Notes: a model not told the origin generated them from the letters alone. Positions 53,671-63,507 are shown, counted from the stretch's first letter. The stretch: 64,000 nucleotides of DNA from DATMNI01 sp035570275 (GCA_035570275.1 DATMNI010000069.1:15550-79549), one strand, 5' to 3'. A program made the numbers and translations.

Positions 53671-53964
53671 ATGTCTATGGTCCTTCTTATCCTTTTGGTC
53701 TGTCTTGTAGCCTTGGTCTTTATTGTCAGCGCCGCGAGTACTCATGAGTTGTCTAAACCGGAAATGACCTTCGAGCAAAGATTGCGAAGTGATTCGCGGG
53801 TAAGTCGGTTGCTCCGGAACCGCAGTTGGGCTCCAGCCGCCAAGGCGGCGATTGAGTTTCTCCTACGCGGCAAGGAATGCCCAATCGTGACGTGGCGGAA
53901 ATCTGCGACCTGGGCTCAAATCGAGATGGTTCATCGCGAACTCGCAGCCCAGCACATAAAATAG
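53671..53964 (+). CDS. Hypothetical small protein with one N-terminal transmembrane helix
   Basis: A possible 97-residue protein: MSMVLLILLVCLVALVFIVS forms a membrane helix or signal anchor. A soluble part with MTFEQRLRSDSRVSRLLRNR and a C-terminal amphipathic region (TWAQIEMVHRELAAQHIK) follows. No family is recognised and no good ribosome binding site is present. The base composition is lower in GC than neighbours. A minus-strand frame across the same DNA is also open, so the call is uncertain. Confidence 0.35.
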   Translation: MSMVLLILLVCLVALVFIVSAASTHELSKPEMTFEQRLRSDSRVSRLLRNRSWAPAAKAAIEFLLRGKECPIVTWRKSATWAQIEMVHRELAAQHIK

Positions 53965-54745
53965 CTATGTCGTGAACTTTCGCGCAAGGTGCCCTACTTG
54001 GCGCAGCGTAGCGCACCCGGAATAGCCTGATACCGCCAGGTGAAAATCGCGCCGCATTACAAGATAGGAGCTACCATGAAGAACTCATACTGCCATTCTT
54101 GTTATTAATAGTCTCGATAGAAGCTGCGGACAATAGCGAATTCTTTCCTTATCTCCTTGAGAAGTGCGGGGGAAGAAGATGGACATCGGAAACGGTGGCT
54201 TGCTTTCCTGGAGGAAGCCAAGGTCGAGGCCAACCGGAAGGGGCGGCGAACGCGAGCTTACTGGCAGTTGCGGCACGATTTGTCTACCGCGCAACACTCT
54301 ACAATGGATCAAAATACCGGGGAATCAAAAGAAGACCTATATGAATCCAGAGACCTATCTGCCGGGATACAGCTATCTGTGTGGCGAGGACCAGAGTATT
54401 CGCACTATTATGTGCAAGGACAAGGATGCTGCCGATGCAGCTTGGCTCGAAGCTCAAAAAGCAAGAAGGCGAAGATCCGACGACGCCCTGGGTGCAGTTG
54501 AGGGAACCGCGATACGCTGAAGGTCCCTGGGTTTTCAACCAACAGGCCGGGTCCGGGTGCGCCAGCGATTGAACATCAGGGAGGCACCGTTGCCGCCCTG
54601 TCCCACTTGGATTGCCAAGATAGACCTGGAAGCGGCTGTTTTACGCCCACGGTTCCTGGCCGTTCGTCGAGGTGTGGCGGGCCAACGCGACCGTTATCAT
54701 GGATGCCCCATAAAGCCGCTTAGTGCCGCATGGTAGCCTGAAATC
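53965..54745. other. Degenerate or gene-poor stretch
   Basis: Several short frames on the plus strand look partly protein-like: RKRWLAFLEEAKVEANRKGR at about 54200, MNPETYLPGYSYLCGEDQSI at about 54340, and PWVQLREPRYAEGPWVFNQQ at about 54490. They lie in different frames and none spans the region. Another fragment near 54632-54713 reads LFYAHGSWPFVEVWRANATV. I read this as decayed foreign genes; no family is identified. Confidence 0.4.
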
Positions 54746-56173
54746 ATGCAGTTTTCCGACTCGATCTTCGCCGTACGTTTTGGCATTACGCGGCACGATC
54801 TGGAAGCTTACCTGGCGGAAGCGCTCTCCCACGGCGGCGACTACGCCGACCTCTATTTCGAATATCTCCTGACCAGCGGGATGAGCATCGACGAATCCAT
54901 GGTCAAGAGCGCGGCCCAGGGGGTTTCCATGGGGGTGGGAATCCGGGTGATCGCCGGCGAGCGCACCGGTTACGCCTATAGCGACGACCTTTCGCCCGAG
55001 AAGATCCGCAAGGCCGCGCACGTGGCCGCGTATATCGCTTCCGGCCCCGCCAAAGTGGATAAGTTCGACTTGAATGAAGGCGTCAGGCACAATCTGTATC
55101 CGGTGCTGACGGCGCCCACCGAGACGGCTTTTGCGGAGCGCGTCGAACTGGTCAAAAGAGCCGACCGCGCGGCCCGCGCTTACGATTCGCGCATCTTCCA
55201 GGTACAAGCCATCTATGCCGACAACTTGCGGTACGTTCTGGTCGCCACCAGCGACGGCGTCCTCACCATGGACCGCCAGCCGCTGGCCCGCCTGAGCGTC
55301 TCCGCCCTGGCCCGCGAGAATGGCGGCGTGCCGCAGCGCGGCCACGCCGGTGGCGGCGGACGGGTGGAACTCGACTTCTTCAAAGAGAAGACCCCCGAGC
55401 ACTTCGCCACCGAGGCCGCCCGCGAAGCCATTGTGATGCTGGATGCCGTGAATGCCCCGGCCGGCGAGATGACCGTGGTCCTCGGCCCCGGCTGGCCCGG
55501 CATTCTGCTGCATGAGGCCGTCGGCCATGGCCTGGAAGCCGATTTCAATCGCAAAGGCGTCTCCGCTTTCAGCGGGCGCATGGGCCAGAAAGTGGCCAGC
55601 GAACTGTGCACCATCATCGACGATGGCACTATCAACAGCCGCCGCGGATCGCTCAATGTGGACGACGAAGGCAACGCCACCCGGCGCAATGTGCTGATCG
55701 AAAACGGCGTGCTGCGCGGCTATCTCCAGGACAAACTGTCCAGCACCCTGATGAATGAGGCGCCCACGGGCAGCGGCCGGCGCGAGAGCTATGCCCACAT
55801 CCCCATGCCCCGCATGACTAACACCTTCATGCTGGCGGGCGAGAGCGATCCGGAAGAGATTATCCGATCGGTTCCCAAGGGTTTATACTGCGTGAACTTC
55901 GGCGGCGGCCAGGTGGACATCACCAGCGGCAACTTCGTTTTCTCGGCTTCGGAAAGCTATCTCATCGAAGACGGCAAACTCACGCGGCCGGTGCGCAACG
56001 CCACCCTGATCGGCAACGGGCCCGAAGCGCTGAAATACGTCAGCATGGTGGGTAACGACCTGTGCCTGGACGAAGGCATCGGCGTCTGCGGCAAGGAAGG
56101 CCAGAGCGTACCCGTGGGCGTGGGCATCCCCACCATCAAGATCGACCGCATGACCGTGGGAGGCACGGCTTGA
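54746..56173 (+). CDS. tldD: TldD metalloprotease subunit
   Basis: A 475-residue TldD. The zinc motif HEAVGHGLEAD (HExxxH, about residues 256-261) and DDGTINSRRGSLNVDDEGNA and NFGGGQVDITSGNFVF are family hallmarks. Together with TldE (PmbA) it forms a cytosolic hetero-oligomeric protease that degrades unfolded peptides and matures some microcins. The ATG has no strong ribosome binding site. It overlaps pmbA by 4 nt (TTGA). Confidence 0.95.
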   Translation: MQFSDSIFAVRFGITRHDLEAYLAEALSHGGDYADLYFEYLLTSGMSIDESMVKSAAQGVSMGVGIRVIAGERTGYAYSDDLSPEKIRKAAHVAAYIASGPAKVDKFDLNEGVRHNLYPVLTAPTETAFAERVELVKRADRAARAYDSRIFQVQAIYADNLRYVLVATSDGVLTMDRQPLARLSVSALARENGGVPQRGHAGGGGRVELDFFKEKTPEHFATEAAREAIVMLDAVNAPAGEMTVVLGPGWPGILLHEAVGHGLEADFNRKGVSAFSGRMGQKVASELCTIIDDGTINSRRGSLNVDDEGNATRRNVLIENGVLRGYLQDKLSSTLMNEAPTGSGRRESYAHIPMPRMTNTFMLAGESDPEEIIRSVPKGLYCVNFGGGQVDITSGNFVFSASESYLIEDGKLTRPVRNATLIGNGPEALKYVSMVGNDLCLDEGIGVCGKEGQSVPVGVGIPTIKIDRMTVGGTA

Positions 56174-57522
56174 ACGGCAACCATCTATTGGAACTGGCGC
56201 GGAATGTGGTGAAACAGGCGCAGGCGGCCGGGGCGACCGACGCGGAATGCACCATCGCGGAAGGCGAGGAGTTCTCGGCCAGCGTGCGCATGCGCGAAGT
56301 GGAGAATCTCAAGGAAGCCGGCTCGCGCGGCGCCGGCCTGCGCATTCTGATCGGCCGGAAGACCGGAGCGTCTTCCACGTCCGACCTCTCGAGCGAAGGC
56401 GTCGCCCACCTGGTGAAATCCGCCATTGAGCTGGCCGATATCACCAGCGAAGATCCCCAAGCCGGGCTGCCGGACGACGACGAATTCGGGGCCATTGCAG
56501 GCGATCTGGGCCTCTACTCGGAGGACGTTCCAGGGCTCGACCCGGGGTTAAAGATCGATACCGCCAAACGCGCCGAAGAAGCCGCGCTTTCGGCCGACCC
56601 GCGCATCTTCAACTCGGAGGGCGCGTCTTTCGACAACTACGTGGGCCGCCACCTCTTCGCCAATTCGCGGGGCTTTGCGGGCGAATACCGCTCCAGCTAC
56701 TGCTCGCTGAGCACGTCGCCGGTGGCGCGCGATGGCGAATCCATGGAGCGCGATTACTGGTTCACCCTGGCGCGCGGATTCGCCGGTCTGGAAGCCCCCG
56801 AAGACGTGGGCCGCATGGCCGCCAAACGCGCGCTGCGCCGTCTGAACGCCGTCAAGGTTCCCACCCAGAAGGTGCCGGTGGTGTTCGAACCGCGCACCGC
56901 GCGCAGCCTGCTGGATAACGTTTTCGAAGCCGTGCATGGAATGTCGATTTACCGCCATGAATCGTTCCTGGCGGGCAAACTGGGCGAAAAAATCGCCGCC
57001 GCCTGCGTCACCCTAGTGGATGACGGCACCCTCCCCGGGCTTTTCGGAACCTCGCCATTCGACGACGAAGGGGTGCCCTCACGCCGCACCGTGGTCATCG
57101 ACCATGGGGTACTGAAAAGCTACCTGATGAATACCTACGCGGCGCGCAAACTGGGAATGAAAACCACCGGCAACGCCTCCCGCGGCCTCACTGGAAACGC
57201 GGGCATCGGGCATGGGAACTTCTTCGTCGAGAAGGGCGTCCAAACCCCGGAAGAGATGATTGCGGGCATACCGAACGGATTTTACGTAACGGAGCTGATG
57301 GGGTTCGGCGTGAACATCGTGACCGGCGATTATTCGCGCGGGGCCGCCGGTCTGTGGATCCGCGACGGCGAGCTGGCATTCGCAGTGTCCGAGGTGACCA
57401 TCGCCGGCAACCTTTCGGAGATGCTGCTCGGCCTGGAAGCGATCGGTTCCGACCTGGAGTTCCGCGGATCGGTGGCGGCGCCTACGCTGAAGATAGGAGA
57501 GATGACCGTTGGAGGCAAGTAA
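56170..57522 (+). CDS. pmbA: TldE/PmbA metalloprotease subunit
   Basis: A 450-residue partner of TldD lacking the HExxxH motif, as expected. FEPRTARSLLDNVFEAVHGM, LVDDGTLPGLFGTSPFDDEG, SRRTVVIDHGVLKSYLMNTY and GFGVNIVTGDYSRGAAGLWI are family sequence. The start is TTG at 56170 overlapping the tldD stop as TTGA; this gives the usual length of about 450. Both genes form an operon with the following small membrane protein. Confidence 0.93.
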   Translation: MNGNHLLELARNVVKQAQAAGATDAECTIAEGEEFSASVRMREVENLKEAGSRGAGLRILIGRKTGASSTSDLSSEGVAHLVKSAIELADITSEDPQAGLPDDDEFGAIAGDLGLYSEDVPGLDPGLKIDTAKRAEEAALSADPRIFNSEGASFDNYVGRHLFANSRGFAGEYRSSYCSLSTSPVARDGESMERDYWFTLARGFAGLEAPEDVGRMAAKRALRRLNAVKVPTQKVPVVFEPRTARSLLDNVFEAVHGMSIYRHESFLAGKLGEKIAAACVTLVDDGTLPGLFGTSPFDDEGVPSRRTVVIDHGVLKSYLMNTYAARKLGMKTTGNASRGLTGNAGIGHGNFFVEKGVQTPEEMIAGIPNGFYVTELMGFGVNIVTGDYSRGAAGLWIRDGELAFAVSEVTIAGNLSEMLLGLEAIGSDLEFRGSVAAPTLKIGEMTVGGK

Positions 57523-58006
57523 GACCGCACCCATCAAACCGTCCCGCCCCTGGCGCGCCATACCACCGATGGCGATAGTGGGCAGCCTGGTGCTGGTTCT
57601 GGGCCTGGCCGGTTTCTGGTATCTGGATCGCTCCGCCAGACAACCGCCGCCGGCGCCCCCGCCACTGACCGAGCAGGCGCGGGCCTACGTCCACGACCTG
57701 AAGCTCAAGCTCTCGGAAGTGGAGATGAATGCTCATGAGAGCTACCTGAAGCAATCGGTAGTAGAAATCACCGGCAAGATCGGCAACGCCGGTGAGCGCA
57801 CGCTGAAGACCGTGGAGCTGAACTGCGTATTCTACGACGCCTATGGCCAATTGGTGCTGCGCGAGCGCGTGGCGATTGTCAGCGCCAAGATCGGCAGTCT
57901 GGCGCCCGGCGAGACCAAGGCATTTCGCCTGCCCTTCGACAATATCCCGGCGTCATGGAACCAGGCCATGCCGCAGTTGGTGATTGCGGGCATCACGTTC
58001 CAGTAG
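57509..58006 (+). CDS. Membrane-anchored FxLYD-like domain protein
   Basis: A 165-residue protein. AGGAGAG precedes a TTG start at 57509, overlapping pmbA by 14 nt. One transmembrane helix (MAIVGSLVLVLGLAGFWYL) is followed by a Pro-rich linker (QPPPAPPPL) and a beta-sandwich (VVEITGKIGNAGERTLKTVE, LAPGETKAFRLPFDNIP) resembling FxLYD/DUF3426-type Ig-like domains. It lies in the tldD-pmbA operon. The function is unknown. Confidence 0.8.
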   Translation: MEASKTAPIKPSRPWRAIPPMAIVGSLVLVLGLAGFWYLDRSARQPPPAPPPLTEQARAYVHDLKLKLSEVEMNAHESYLKQSVVEITGKIGNAGERTLKTVELNCVFYDAYGQLVLRERVAIVSAKIGSLAPGETKAFRLPFDNIPASWNQAMPQLVIAGITFQ

Positions 58007-58009
58007 GGC

Positions 58010-58825
58010 TCACCCGGCCGCGGCTGTTGCCAGCGCCTCTACCACCGCAATATTCGGCGCCAGTTCCGGCGGCAATCCATGCCGCGCCGCGAGGTAGGCG
58101 GGCGCGTTGTATGATATCCAGACCTTGCCGTACGGGTCCTCCCAAACCAGGGCCTTCAGCGGAAGATCGATGGCGATGCTGGGAGACGCGATCATCAGGG
58201 GCGTTCCAGCTTTTGGATTTCCGAAGATCAGGAGCCGGGTGGGGCGCATGTGCATCCCCGCCTTTTCCGCCTCACCGCTGTGGTCAACCAGGACAAACAG
58301 CTTGACTCCCTTAGCTTGCAGAATTCCTTCCAGTTTTTGAACGGTCTGGTCCACCGATTGATGGCTGGGGATGGTTACGATCCCGTTCTCTGCATTCGAT
58401 GTCATGGAGTTCTCCCGAACGTTTCCAAAATGTGCCTGCCTGGGCTCACGAACCGAAACCAGGTAGATCGCCATCGCCAGGCCAAGGGCTGCCAGCATGG
58501 CGGCAATGGTTACCGCCAGCCAGGAGGGCCGATCGAATCCGGTTCCCCCGCGCTGCAACTCTCGAACCAACCGAATGTGGCTCCACGCGCACACCGCATT
58601 GACGACGACGCCGAATATAATGAGCGCCGTTCCGAACCAGAAGGAAGGGCCGAAGGGGCGGAGCTGGAAATTCGGCTGCCCTATCTGCAACGACTGCAGG
58701 AACAGACCGAATCGGGCGACCACAAAACCAAATCCCATGAGCGCCAAACCCGTTCGAATCCACGCCAGAAAAGTTCGCTCCGCCGCCAGATAATCGCTCG
58801 GGCCGCTCGCCGGTCTGTCTCCCAT
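58010..58825 (-). CDS. DUF202-DUF302 fusion membrane protein
   Basis: A 271-residue protein with two modules. Residues 1-125 are DUF202-like, with LAAERTFLAWIRTGLALMGF and three helices (FWFGTALIIFGVVVNAVCAW, LAVTIAAMLAALGLAMAIYL). Residues 140-271 are a DUF302 domain (VDQTVQKLEGILQAKGVKLF, LIFGNPKAGTPLMIASPSIA, LVWEDPYGKVWISYNAPAYL). The two are usually separate genes. DUF302 domains bind small ligands or act in redox settings. The ATG has no obvious ribosome binding site. Confidence 0.85.
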   Translation of the reverse strand: MGDRPASGPSDYLAAERTFLAWIRTGLALMGFGFVVARFGLFLQSLQIGQPNFQLRPFGPSFWFGTALIIFGVVVNAVCAWSHIRLVRELQRGGTGFDRPSWLAVTIAAMLAALGLAMAIYLVSVREPRQAHFGNVRENSMTSNAENGIVTIPSHQSVDQTVQKLEGILQAKGVKLFVLVDHSGEAEKAGMHMRPTRLLIFGNPKAGTPLMIASPSIAIDLPLKALVWEDPYGKVWISYNAPAYLAARHGLPPELAPNIAVVEALATAAAG

Positions 58826-58921
58826 GTGTTCACCATCTCATAAAATGAACATGCCGGGATGGATAGAGGGAGATACGTAACCGTGCGCGCCGGTCGTGTT
58901 GCCGACTGTGGCCCCACATCG

Positions 58922-59800
58922 CTACTGTGGACTGGACTTCTTGAGCAGGCGGATCTCGAAGAGCTTGGGCCATAGCTTGCCGGTAACGAAGAGCCGGTCG
59001 CCCTTGGCGTCGTAGGCGATTCCATTCAGCCAGTCGACGCCGGCGCGGTCGCGGGCGGCCAAGAGGCCGGTGAGGTCGATCCACCCGGTGACATTTCCGT
59101 TGACGGGGTTGATGCGGGCGATGCGGTTGGTCATATAGATGTTGGCGTAGATCTCGCCCTTGACCCATTCCAACTCGTTTACGTACTGGACGGGCCGGCC
59201 TGATGCTAAGTCCGGTTGCCCTGAATCCAGCCGATCGGTAACCGTGATGCGTCCGGTCTCCTGTAGCGTTTCCGGGTCCCATATGCGGATCTCGGCCGTG
59301 CCATCGCTCATGAAGATGCGCTTGCCATCGGTGGTCAAAGCCCAACCCTCGCCTGGGAATCGGAACTGGCGCTGCAACCGGAAGCCGGCCAGGTCGTAGA
59401 CGAAGCCGACGTGCGTAGTGTAAGTGAGTTGGATGAGCCGCTCCTTCCAGTTGACGATGCCTTCGCCGAAGTACGGTTCGGGGAGGTCATACTGTTGCAG
59501 CACTTCGCCGGTCTCCAGTCGCACTTTGCGGATAGAGGACTGCCGGGGTATCCCGGTGCTCTCGTACAGAAAGCCATCCAGGTAAAACAGGCCCTCGGTA
59601 TAAGCGCGCGGGTCGTGCGGGTAGGTATGAACCACGTCGTACGTGTATTCGGGAACGCCCGCCTGGGAAGCCGGGCCGCACGCAGCGAGGGCAAGACAGG
59701 CTAACAAGCAGATGCCGGATGCTCGCTGCGCTCGGATGCTGGTGGCCGGTGAGGAGCCGCGTTCCGTCTTCACCGGCATCGGGCATCCGGCATCTGGCAT
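58922..59800 (-). CDS. Glutaminyl-peptide cyclotransferase (PF05096-type) lipoprotein
   Basis: A 292-residue protein with lipobox LAAC (about Cys42) and a five-bladed propeller. YPHDPRAYTEGLFYLDGFLY, STGIPRQSSIRKVRLETGEV, GEGWALTTDGKRIFMSDGTA, NELEWVKGEIYANIYMTNRI and DWLNGIAYDAKGDRLFVTGK are family motifs. It converts N-terminal Gln to pyroglutamate. AGGAG lies only 3 nt before the ATG at 59800, and the first ~20 codons derive from a repeated GATGCCGGATGCC stretch, so the start is unsure. Confidence 0.88.
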   Translation of the reverse strand: MPDAGCPMPVKTERGSSPATSIRAQRASGICLLACLALAACGPASQAGVPEYTYDVVHTYPHDPRAYTEGLFYLDGFLYESTGIPRQSSIRKVRLETGEVLQQYDLPEPYFGEGIVNWKERLIQLTYTTHVGFVYDLAGFRLQRQFRFPGEGWALTTDGKRIFMSDGTAEIRIWDPETLQETGRITVTDRLDSGQPDLASGRPVQYVNELEWVKGEIYANIYMTNRIARINPVNGNVTGWIDLTGLLAARDRAGVDWLNGIAYDAKGDRLFVTGKLWPKLFEIRLLKKSSPQ

Positions 59801-59823
59801 CCGCTCCTAGTATACTTGCCTCC

Positions 59824-62304
59824 GTGCTCAGAGATTTCGCATACGCGGTCCGGATGCTGCGGAAAAGTCCGGTATTTTGGGCCACGGCGACGCTCACCAT
59901 CGCGCTCGGAATCGGCGCCAGCACGGCGATTTTCAGCGTGACCAATGCGGTGCTGTTGCGGCCGCTGCCTTACCGGAACCCGGAGCAGTTGGTGCTGGCC
60001 TGCTCGGACTGGCGGCGGCGCAACGTAAAAGACTTTCCCTTTTCCAACGCCGATTTCATGGACCTGCGCAACGGCGCCAGGAGCATGTTTGAGGATTTCG
60101 CGGGCTTGGATACAGGGCGCGCCATCTTTCCTGGGGCGGATGGCGCGCCCGAACAGAGCCGGTTCGCCACCATCACGCCGAACTTCTTCCGGTTGCTGGG
60201 CGCACGGATTCTTTACGGACGCGATTTCGTGGAGGCCGATGGGCAACCGCAGCCGCCGCCACCGGCGGGAGCGGCGCCGGGCTCGCAGGCAGGGGCGCGG
60301 CTGCAGAACGTCGCCATCCTGAGCTACGAATTCTTCCAGCGGCGTTTCGGCGGAAACACCGCGGTGCTGGGGAAGCCCATGCTGGCATCGGCGCCGCGTA
60401 GTCCGCAGATTGTCGGTGTGCTGGCGCCCGGCATGGAGTTATTCTTTCCGCCGGCCGCCAATATGGAACGTGCGCCGGACATGTGGATCGCGGCGCGGCT
60501 CACCTACGATACGGCCACCAGGAACAACGTGTCGCTGCGGGTGATCGGGCGTATGAAGGACGGGGTGACGCTGCCGCAGGCGCAGGCGGCGGCCGAGGTG
60601 GTTGCCGTGGAATTGCGGCGCAACAACCCGATCCAGCAGACCGCGGGATTCTATATCCGGATAGAGCCCATGCGGCAGCACCTTGTGGCCGAAGTCAAGC
60701 CGGCGATTCTGGCGTTAACCGGCGCCGTAGTCTTCCTGCTGTTGATTGCCTGCGCCAACGTGGCGAACCTGATGCTGGTGCGGGCGTCGTTGCGCGAGCG
60801 CGAGTTGGCGGTACGCACGGCGCTGGGAGGCAACTGGTGGCGCCTGGTGCGGCAGATGCTGGCCGAGGTTCTGTTGATCGCGGGGTTAGGTTCAGCTCTC
60901 GGATTGGGGCTGGCGTGGCTGGGCATCCACGAGTTGCTGGCGATCGCGCCCGCCAACTTGCCGCGGCTGGATGCGATTGCCATCGACCGGGCGGTGCTGA
61001 CCTTCACTGCGGCGGCAGGACTGTTGGCGGCTGCCCTATTCGGGATTTTGCCGGCGTGGCGGGCGGCGCGGCCGGACGTGGCGCAGGTGCTGCGCGCCAG
61101 CGGACGCACGGCAGGCCTGGGAGGCGCGCGTCTGCTGCGCAATGCCGTCGTGGTGGCGGAGGTGGCGCTTTCCTTCGTTCTGCTGATTGGGTCGGGCCTG
61201 ATGTTCCGCAGTTTTCTGGCGTTGCAGCGCGTCGACCCCGGCTTCGACCCGCATCATCTTCTGACGTTCCAGTTGCTGGGCAACAAGGGCAACACGCCGG
61301 AGCAGCGCGCGGCCTTCCAGCGCCAGATTCACGACCGGCTGCGCGCGCTGCCCGGCGTCGAAAGCGTCACCGCTGGGTCGCCGTTCCCGCTGACGGGCGG
61401 ATTCTTCCCCATCCGCTGGGGGTTGGAGCCGGCGCTCACAGACCCCACGAAATTCCAGGCGGTGGACAACCAGGAAGTGCTGCCGGGGTACTTCGAAACG
61501 CTGCGCACGCCGCTGGTGGATGGGCGCGGCTTCACGGATGCGGACAACGCTCCGGATCGCAACCTGGTGGTGATCGACGAGATTCTGGCGGCGAAAGCCT
61601 TCCCGCACCAATCCGCCGTGGGGAAGCGCATCCTCAGCCGTCTTGGCACGTTGGAACCGCAATGGTTCACGGTGATCGGCGTGGCCAGACACCAGCGCGC
61701 CACCGCGTTGACAGAACCCGGGCGGGAGCAGATGTACGTCACGGACGGCTACCTGCAACACGGCGTGGCCAACCGGTGGGCCATCAGGACAGCGGGGGAT
61801 CCGGCGAAACTGGCCGAGGCGGTACGGGCCGAAATCGCCAGGCTGGGCCCGCAACTTCTGGTGACCGAGTTGACGCCCATGGAAACATATGTGGAGAAGG
61901 CGCAGGCGGGCACGCGTTTCTCGCTGCTGTTGATCGGCGCGTTTGCGGCGATTGCGGGGTTACTCGCCGGCGTGGGGCTTTACGGCGTGCTGGCGACGGT
62001 GGTGCGGCAGCGCACGGCCGAGATCGGTGTGCGGATGGCGTTGGGCGCGGCGCCGGCCAGCATCTTCGGCCTGGTGGTGGGGCATGGAATCCGGCTCTCC
62101 GCGGTGGGTATTGCGGTGGGAGTTGGCGTGGCACTGGGGTTGACCCAGGCGATGACCAGCATGCTGGTGGGCGTGACGGCAACCGACCCGGCGACCTTTG
62201 CGGCAGTGGCGGCCGTGTTCCTGGCGATTGCCGCCATAGCGAGCTGGATGCCGGCGCGGCGGGCGGCTGGGTTGGACCCAACCACGGCATTACGGGACTC
62301 GTAG
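59824..62304 (+). CDS. ADOP-family ABC permease (MacB/FtsX-like, duplicated)
   Basis: An 826-residue permease without its own ATPase. Two repeats of MacB-type periplasmic core plus FtsX domain: VRMLRKSPVFWATATLTIAL begins the first, and LLLIACANVANLMLVRASLR (helix) and LRERELAVRTALGGNWWRLV the first FtsX. The last third repeats it with GLYGVLATVVRQRTAEIGVR and MALGAAPASIFGLVVGHGIR. The GTG at 59824 has TATACT (59812-59817) 6 nt upstream, so the mRNA may be leaderless. ADOPs are expanded in Acidobacteriota, and a partner ATPase is often absent. Confidence 0.9.
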   Translation: MLRDFAYAVRMLRKSPVFWATATLTIALGIGASTAIFSVTNAVLLRPLPYRNPEQLVLACSDWRRRNVKDFPFSNADFMDLRNGARSMFEDFAGLDTGRAIFPGADGAPEQSRFATITPNFFRLLGARILYGRDFVEADGQPQPPPPAGAAPGSQAGARLQNVAILSYEFFQRRFGGNTAVLGKPMLASAPRSPQIVGVLAPGMELFFPPAANMERAPDMWIAARLTYDTATRNNVSLRVIGRMKDGVTLPQAQAAAEVVAVELRRNNPIQQTAGFYIRIEPMRQHLVAEVKPAILALTGAVVFLLLIACANVANLMLVRASLRERELAVRTALGGNWWRLVRQMLAEVLLIAGLGSALGLGLAWLGIHELLAIAPANLPRLDAIAIDRAVLTFTAAAGLLAAALFGILPAWRAARPDVAQVLRASGRTAGLGGARLLRNAVVVAEVALSFVLLIGSGLMFRSFLALQRVDPGFDPHHLLTFQLLGNKGNTPEQRAAFQRQIHDRLRALPGVESVTAGSPFPLTGGFFPIRWGLEPALTDPTKFQAVDNQEVLPGYFETLRTPLVDGRGFTDADNAPDRNLVVIDEILAAKAFPHQSAVGKRILSRLGTLEPQWFTVIGVARHQRATALTEPGREQMYVTDGYLQHGVANRWAIRTAGDPAKLAEAVRAEIARLGPQLLVTELTPMETYVEKAQAGTRFSLLLIGAFAAIAGLLAGVGLYGVLATVVRQRTAEIGVRMALGAAPASIFGLVVGHGIRLSAVGIAVGVGVALGLTQAMTSMLVGVTATDPATFAAVAAVFLAIAAIASWMPARRAAGLDPTTALRDS

Positions 62305-62577
62305 CCGCGACCCTGTAGTGGTGACCCCGTGGTGGTGACCCTCTGGGTCGCCTGTTGAAGCGAAGCCAGCCGCGCCAACGATGACACCGCCCAAACTTTG
62401 GGCATTCTTAGTCGAAAACAAAGGAGTTAGCCCAATCCGCTGCCCAAACCTTGGCCAATCGGCAGTTTGAGTCCCGCCGCATGCACGGGCATCCTGGCCA
62501 GTCCTCGCAACCCGGCCGATGAAGAGCGCCCCGGCCTTTCCCGGCCACCGGCCACCAGCCACCGCCATCCGTTCTTA
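62305..62577. other. Intergenic stretch without genes
   Basis: Short direct repeats of GTGGTGACCC at 62319 and 62332 follow the permease stop. I see no gene, terminator or promoter elements of confidence. Confidence 0.5.
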
Positions 62578-63357
62578 TCAGTCCTTGTGATTGTTGAATC
62601 GGTATCCCAGAATCGCCTTCACCAGCAAATGGTCGGTGGCCTGGGTCACGCCAACGCCGACGCCGAAGTTGAACTCCCAGTTCTTGCCGAAATCGATATC
62701 GACGGCCGGCAGGATCTGCTGTTGCTGGTCGCGCAAGGGGTCGAAACCTGTGACCGGGCCCAGCGAGCCATAGTATTCCAAGCCCATGGACACCTTTTTG
62801 GTCACATCGTAGCCGAATTTGAAGTTGGGCGAGAACTCGAAGCCGCGCTTGGACTCCGGCCCGTGCAACGAGCGATCAATCGTGGGGTTGAAGGACAGGT
62901 ACACCTTGTCGATCTTCTTATCGACGATCGGCCGGATCTCCCAAGTCCACGTGTCCAGTGAAATATTGGGGCGCTGCCAGCCGATTTCGTTCGAGATGCT
63001 GATGCCTACGGGCAAATGGTAGCGCTCCGGCACGGCGAATCGCGGACGAATGTGCGAGCCCACGTACATCCAACTGCCGCCCGGCTGAATGTTGGTGAAG
63101 ATGTAGAAACCAGTCTCGAACCATTCGTTGAATCCGTGAGTGATTTCCACGGTTTCATGCTCCTGGTGATTGGTGGGCAGCACGCCATCCACCGTTGCCT
63201 TGGAGCCGCTCACGGTGAAATTGCTGTGCAATTCCACCATGGTCACAGATTTCGGCACCAGGTCGTATCCGTAAACCTGGACTTCGTAATTGCCCTGGGC
63301 TCGCACCAGCGGCGCGCTGCAGCCCAGGAATACGATGGCTGCGATGAGATGACGCAA
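62578..63357 (-). CDS. Outer membrane beta-barrel protein of unknown function
   Basis: A 259-residue protein with signal peptide (LIAAIVFLGCSAPLVRAQG). Alternating-strand sequence (TVEITHGFNEWFETGFYIFT, FGYDVTKKVSMGLEYYGSLG, WEFNFGVGVGVTQATDHLLV) resembles phenol-degradation MetA-type or transporter-like barrels. It does not end in the usual terminal Phe but in LGYRFNNHKD. It is the only gene in its unit. The role is unknown. Confidence 0.78.
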   Translation of the reverse strand: MRHLIAAIVFLGCSAPLVRAQGNYEVQVYGYDLVPKSVTMVELHSNFTVSGSKATVDGVLPTNHQEHETVEITHGFNEWFETGFYIFTNIQPGGSWMYVGSHIRPRFAVPERYHLPVGISISNEIGWQRPNISLDTWTWEIRPIVDKKIDKVYLSFNPTIDRSLHGPESKRGFEFSPNFKFGYDVTKKVSMGLEYYGSLGPVTGFDPLRDQQQQILPAVDIDFGKNWEFNFGVGVGVTQATDHLLVKAILGYRFNNHKD

Positions 63358-63411
63358 GGACGACTCCCTTATGATTTTGAGCGCTCCATCTACTGTAACT
63401 GTTTTGAGGAT

Positions 63412-63445
63412 GTGTGGGGCAGGTTGTTAACCTGCGGCGGATTTT
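63412..63445. repeat. Double-hairpin intergenic repeat, copy E
   Basis: TGTGGGGCAGGTTGTTAACC then TGCGGCGGATTTTCA. The first palindrome (CAGGTTGTTAACCTG) is perfect; the second is damaged. It lies upstream of the barrel gene. Confidence 0.65.
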
Positions 63446-63507
63446 CACATCGCGCCGGAACCGTGCGCCGGGTACTGGGTGCGCCGGGTACTGGGTTCCG
63501 CACCGTA

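Noticed and set aside
53527..53778. Minus-strand frame faintly resembling a phage terminase small subunit (RWERFC, GYSAST)
   Set aside because: Similarity is limited to a few residues, the frame ends abruptly and no other phage gene is nearby.
54641..55798. 385-codon minus-strand frame opposite tldD
   Set aside because: It is the antisense shadow of tldD, which carries clear family motifs on the plus strand.
60483..62318. 611-codon frame inside the ADOP permease
   Set aside because: Ala/Gly/Arg-rich shadow frame; the overlapping frame encodes the recognised permease.
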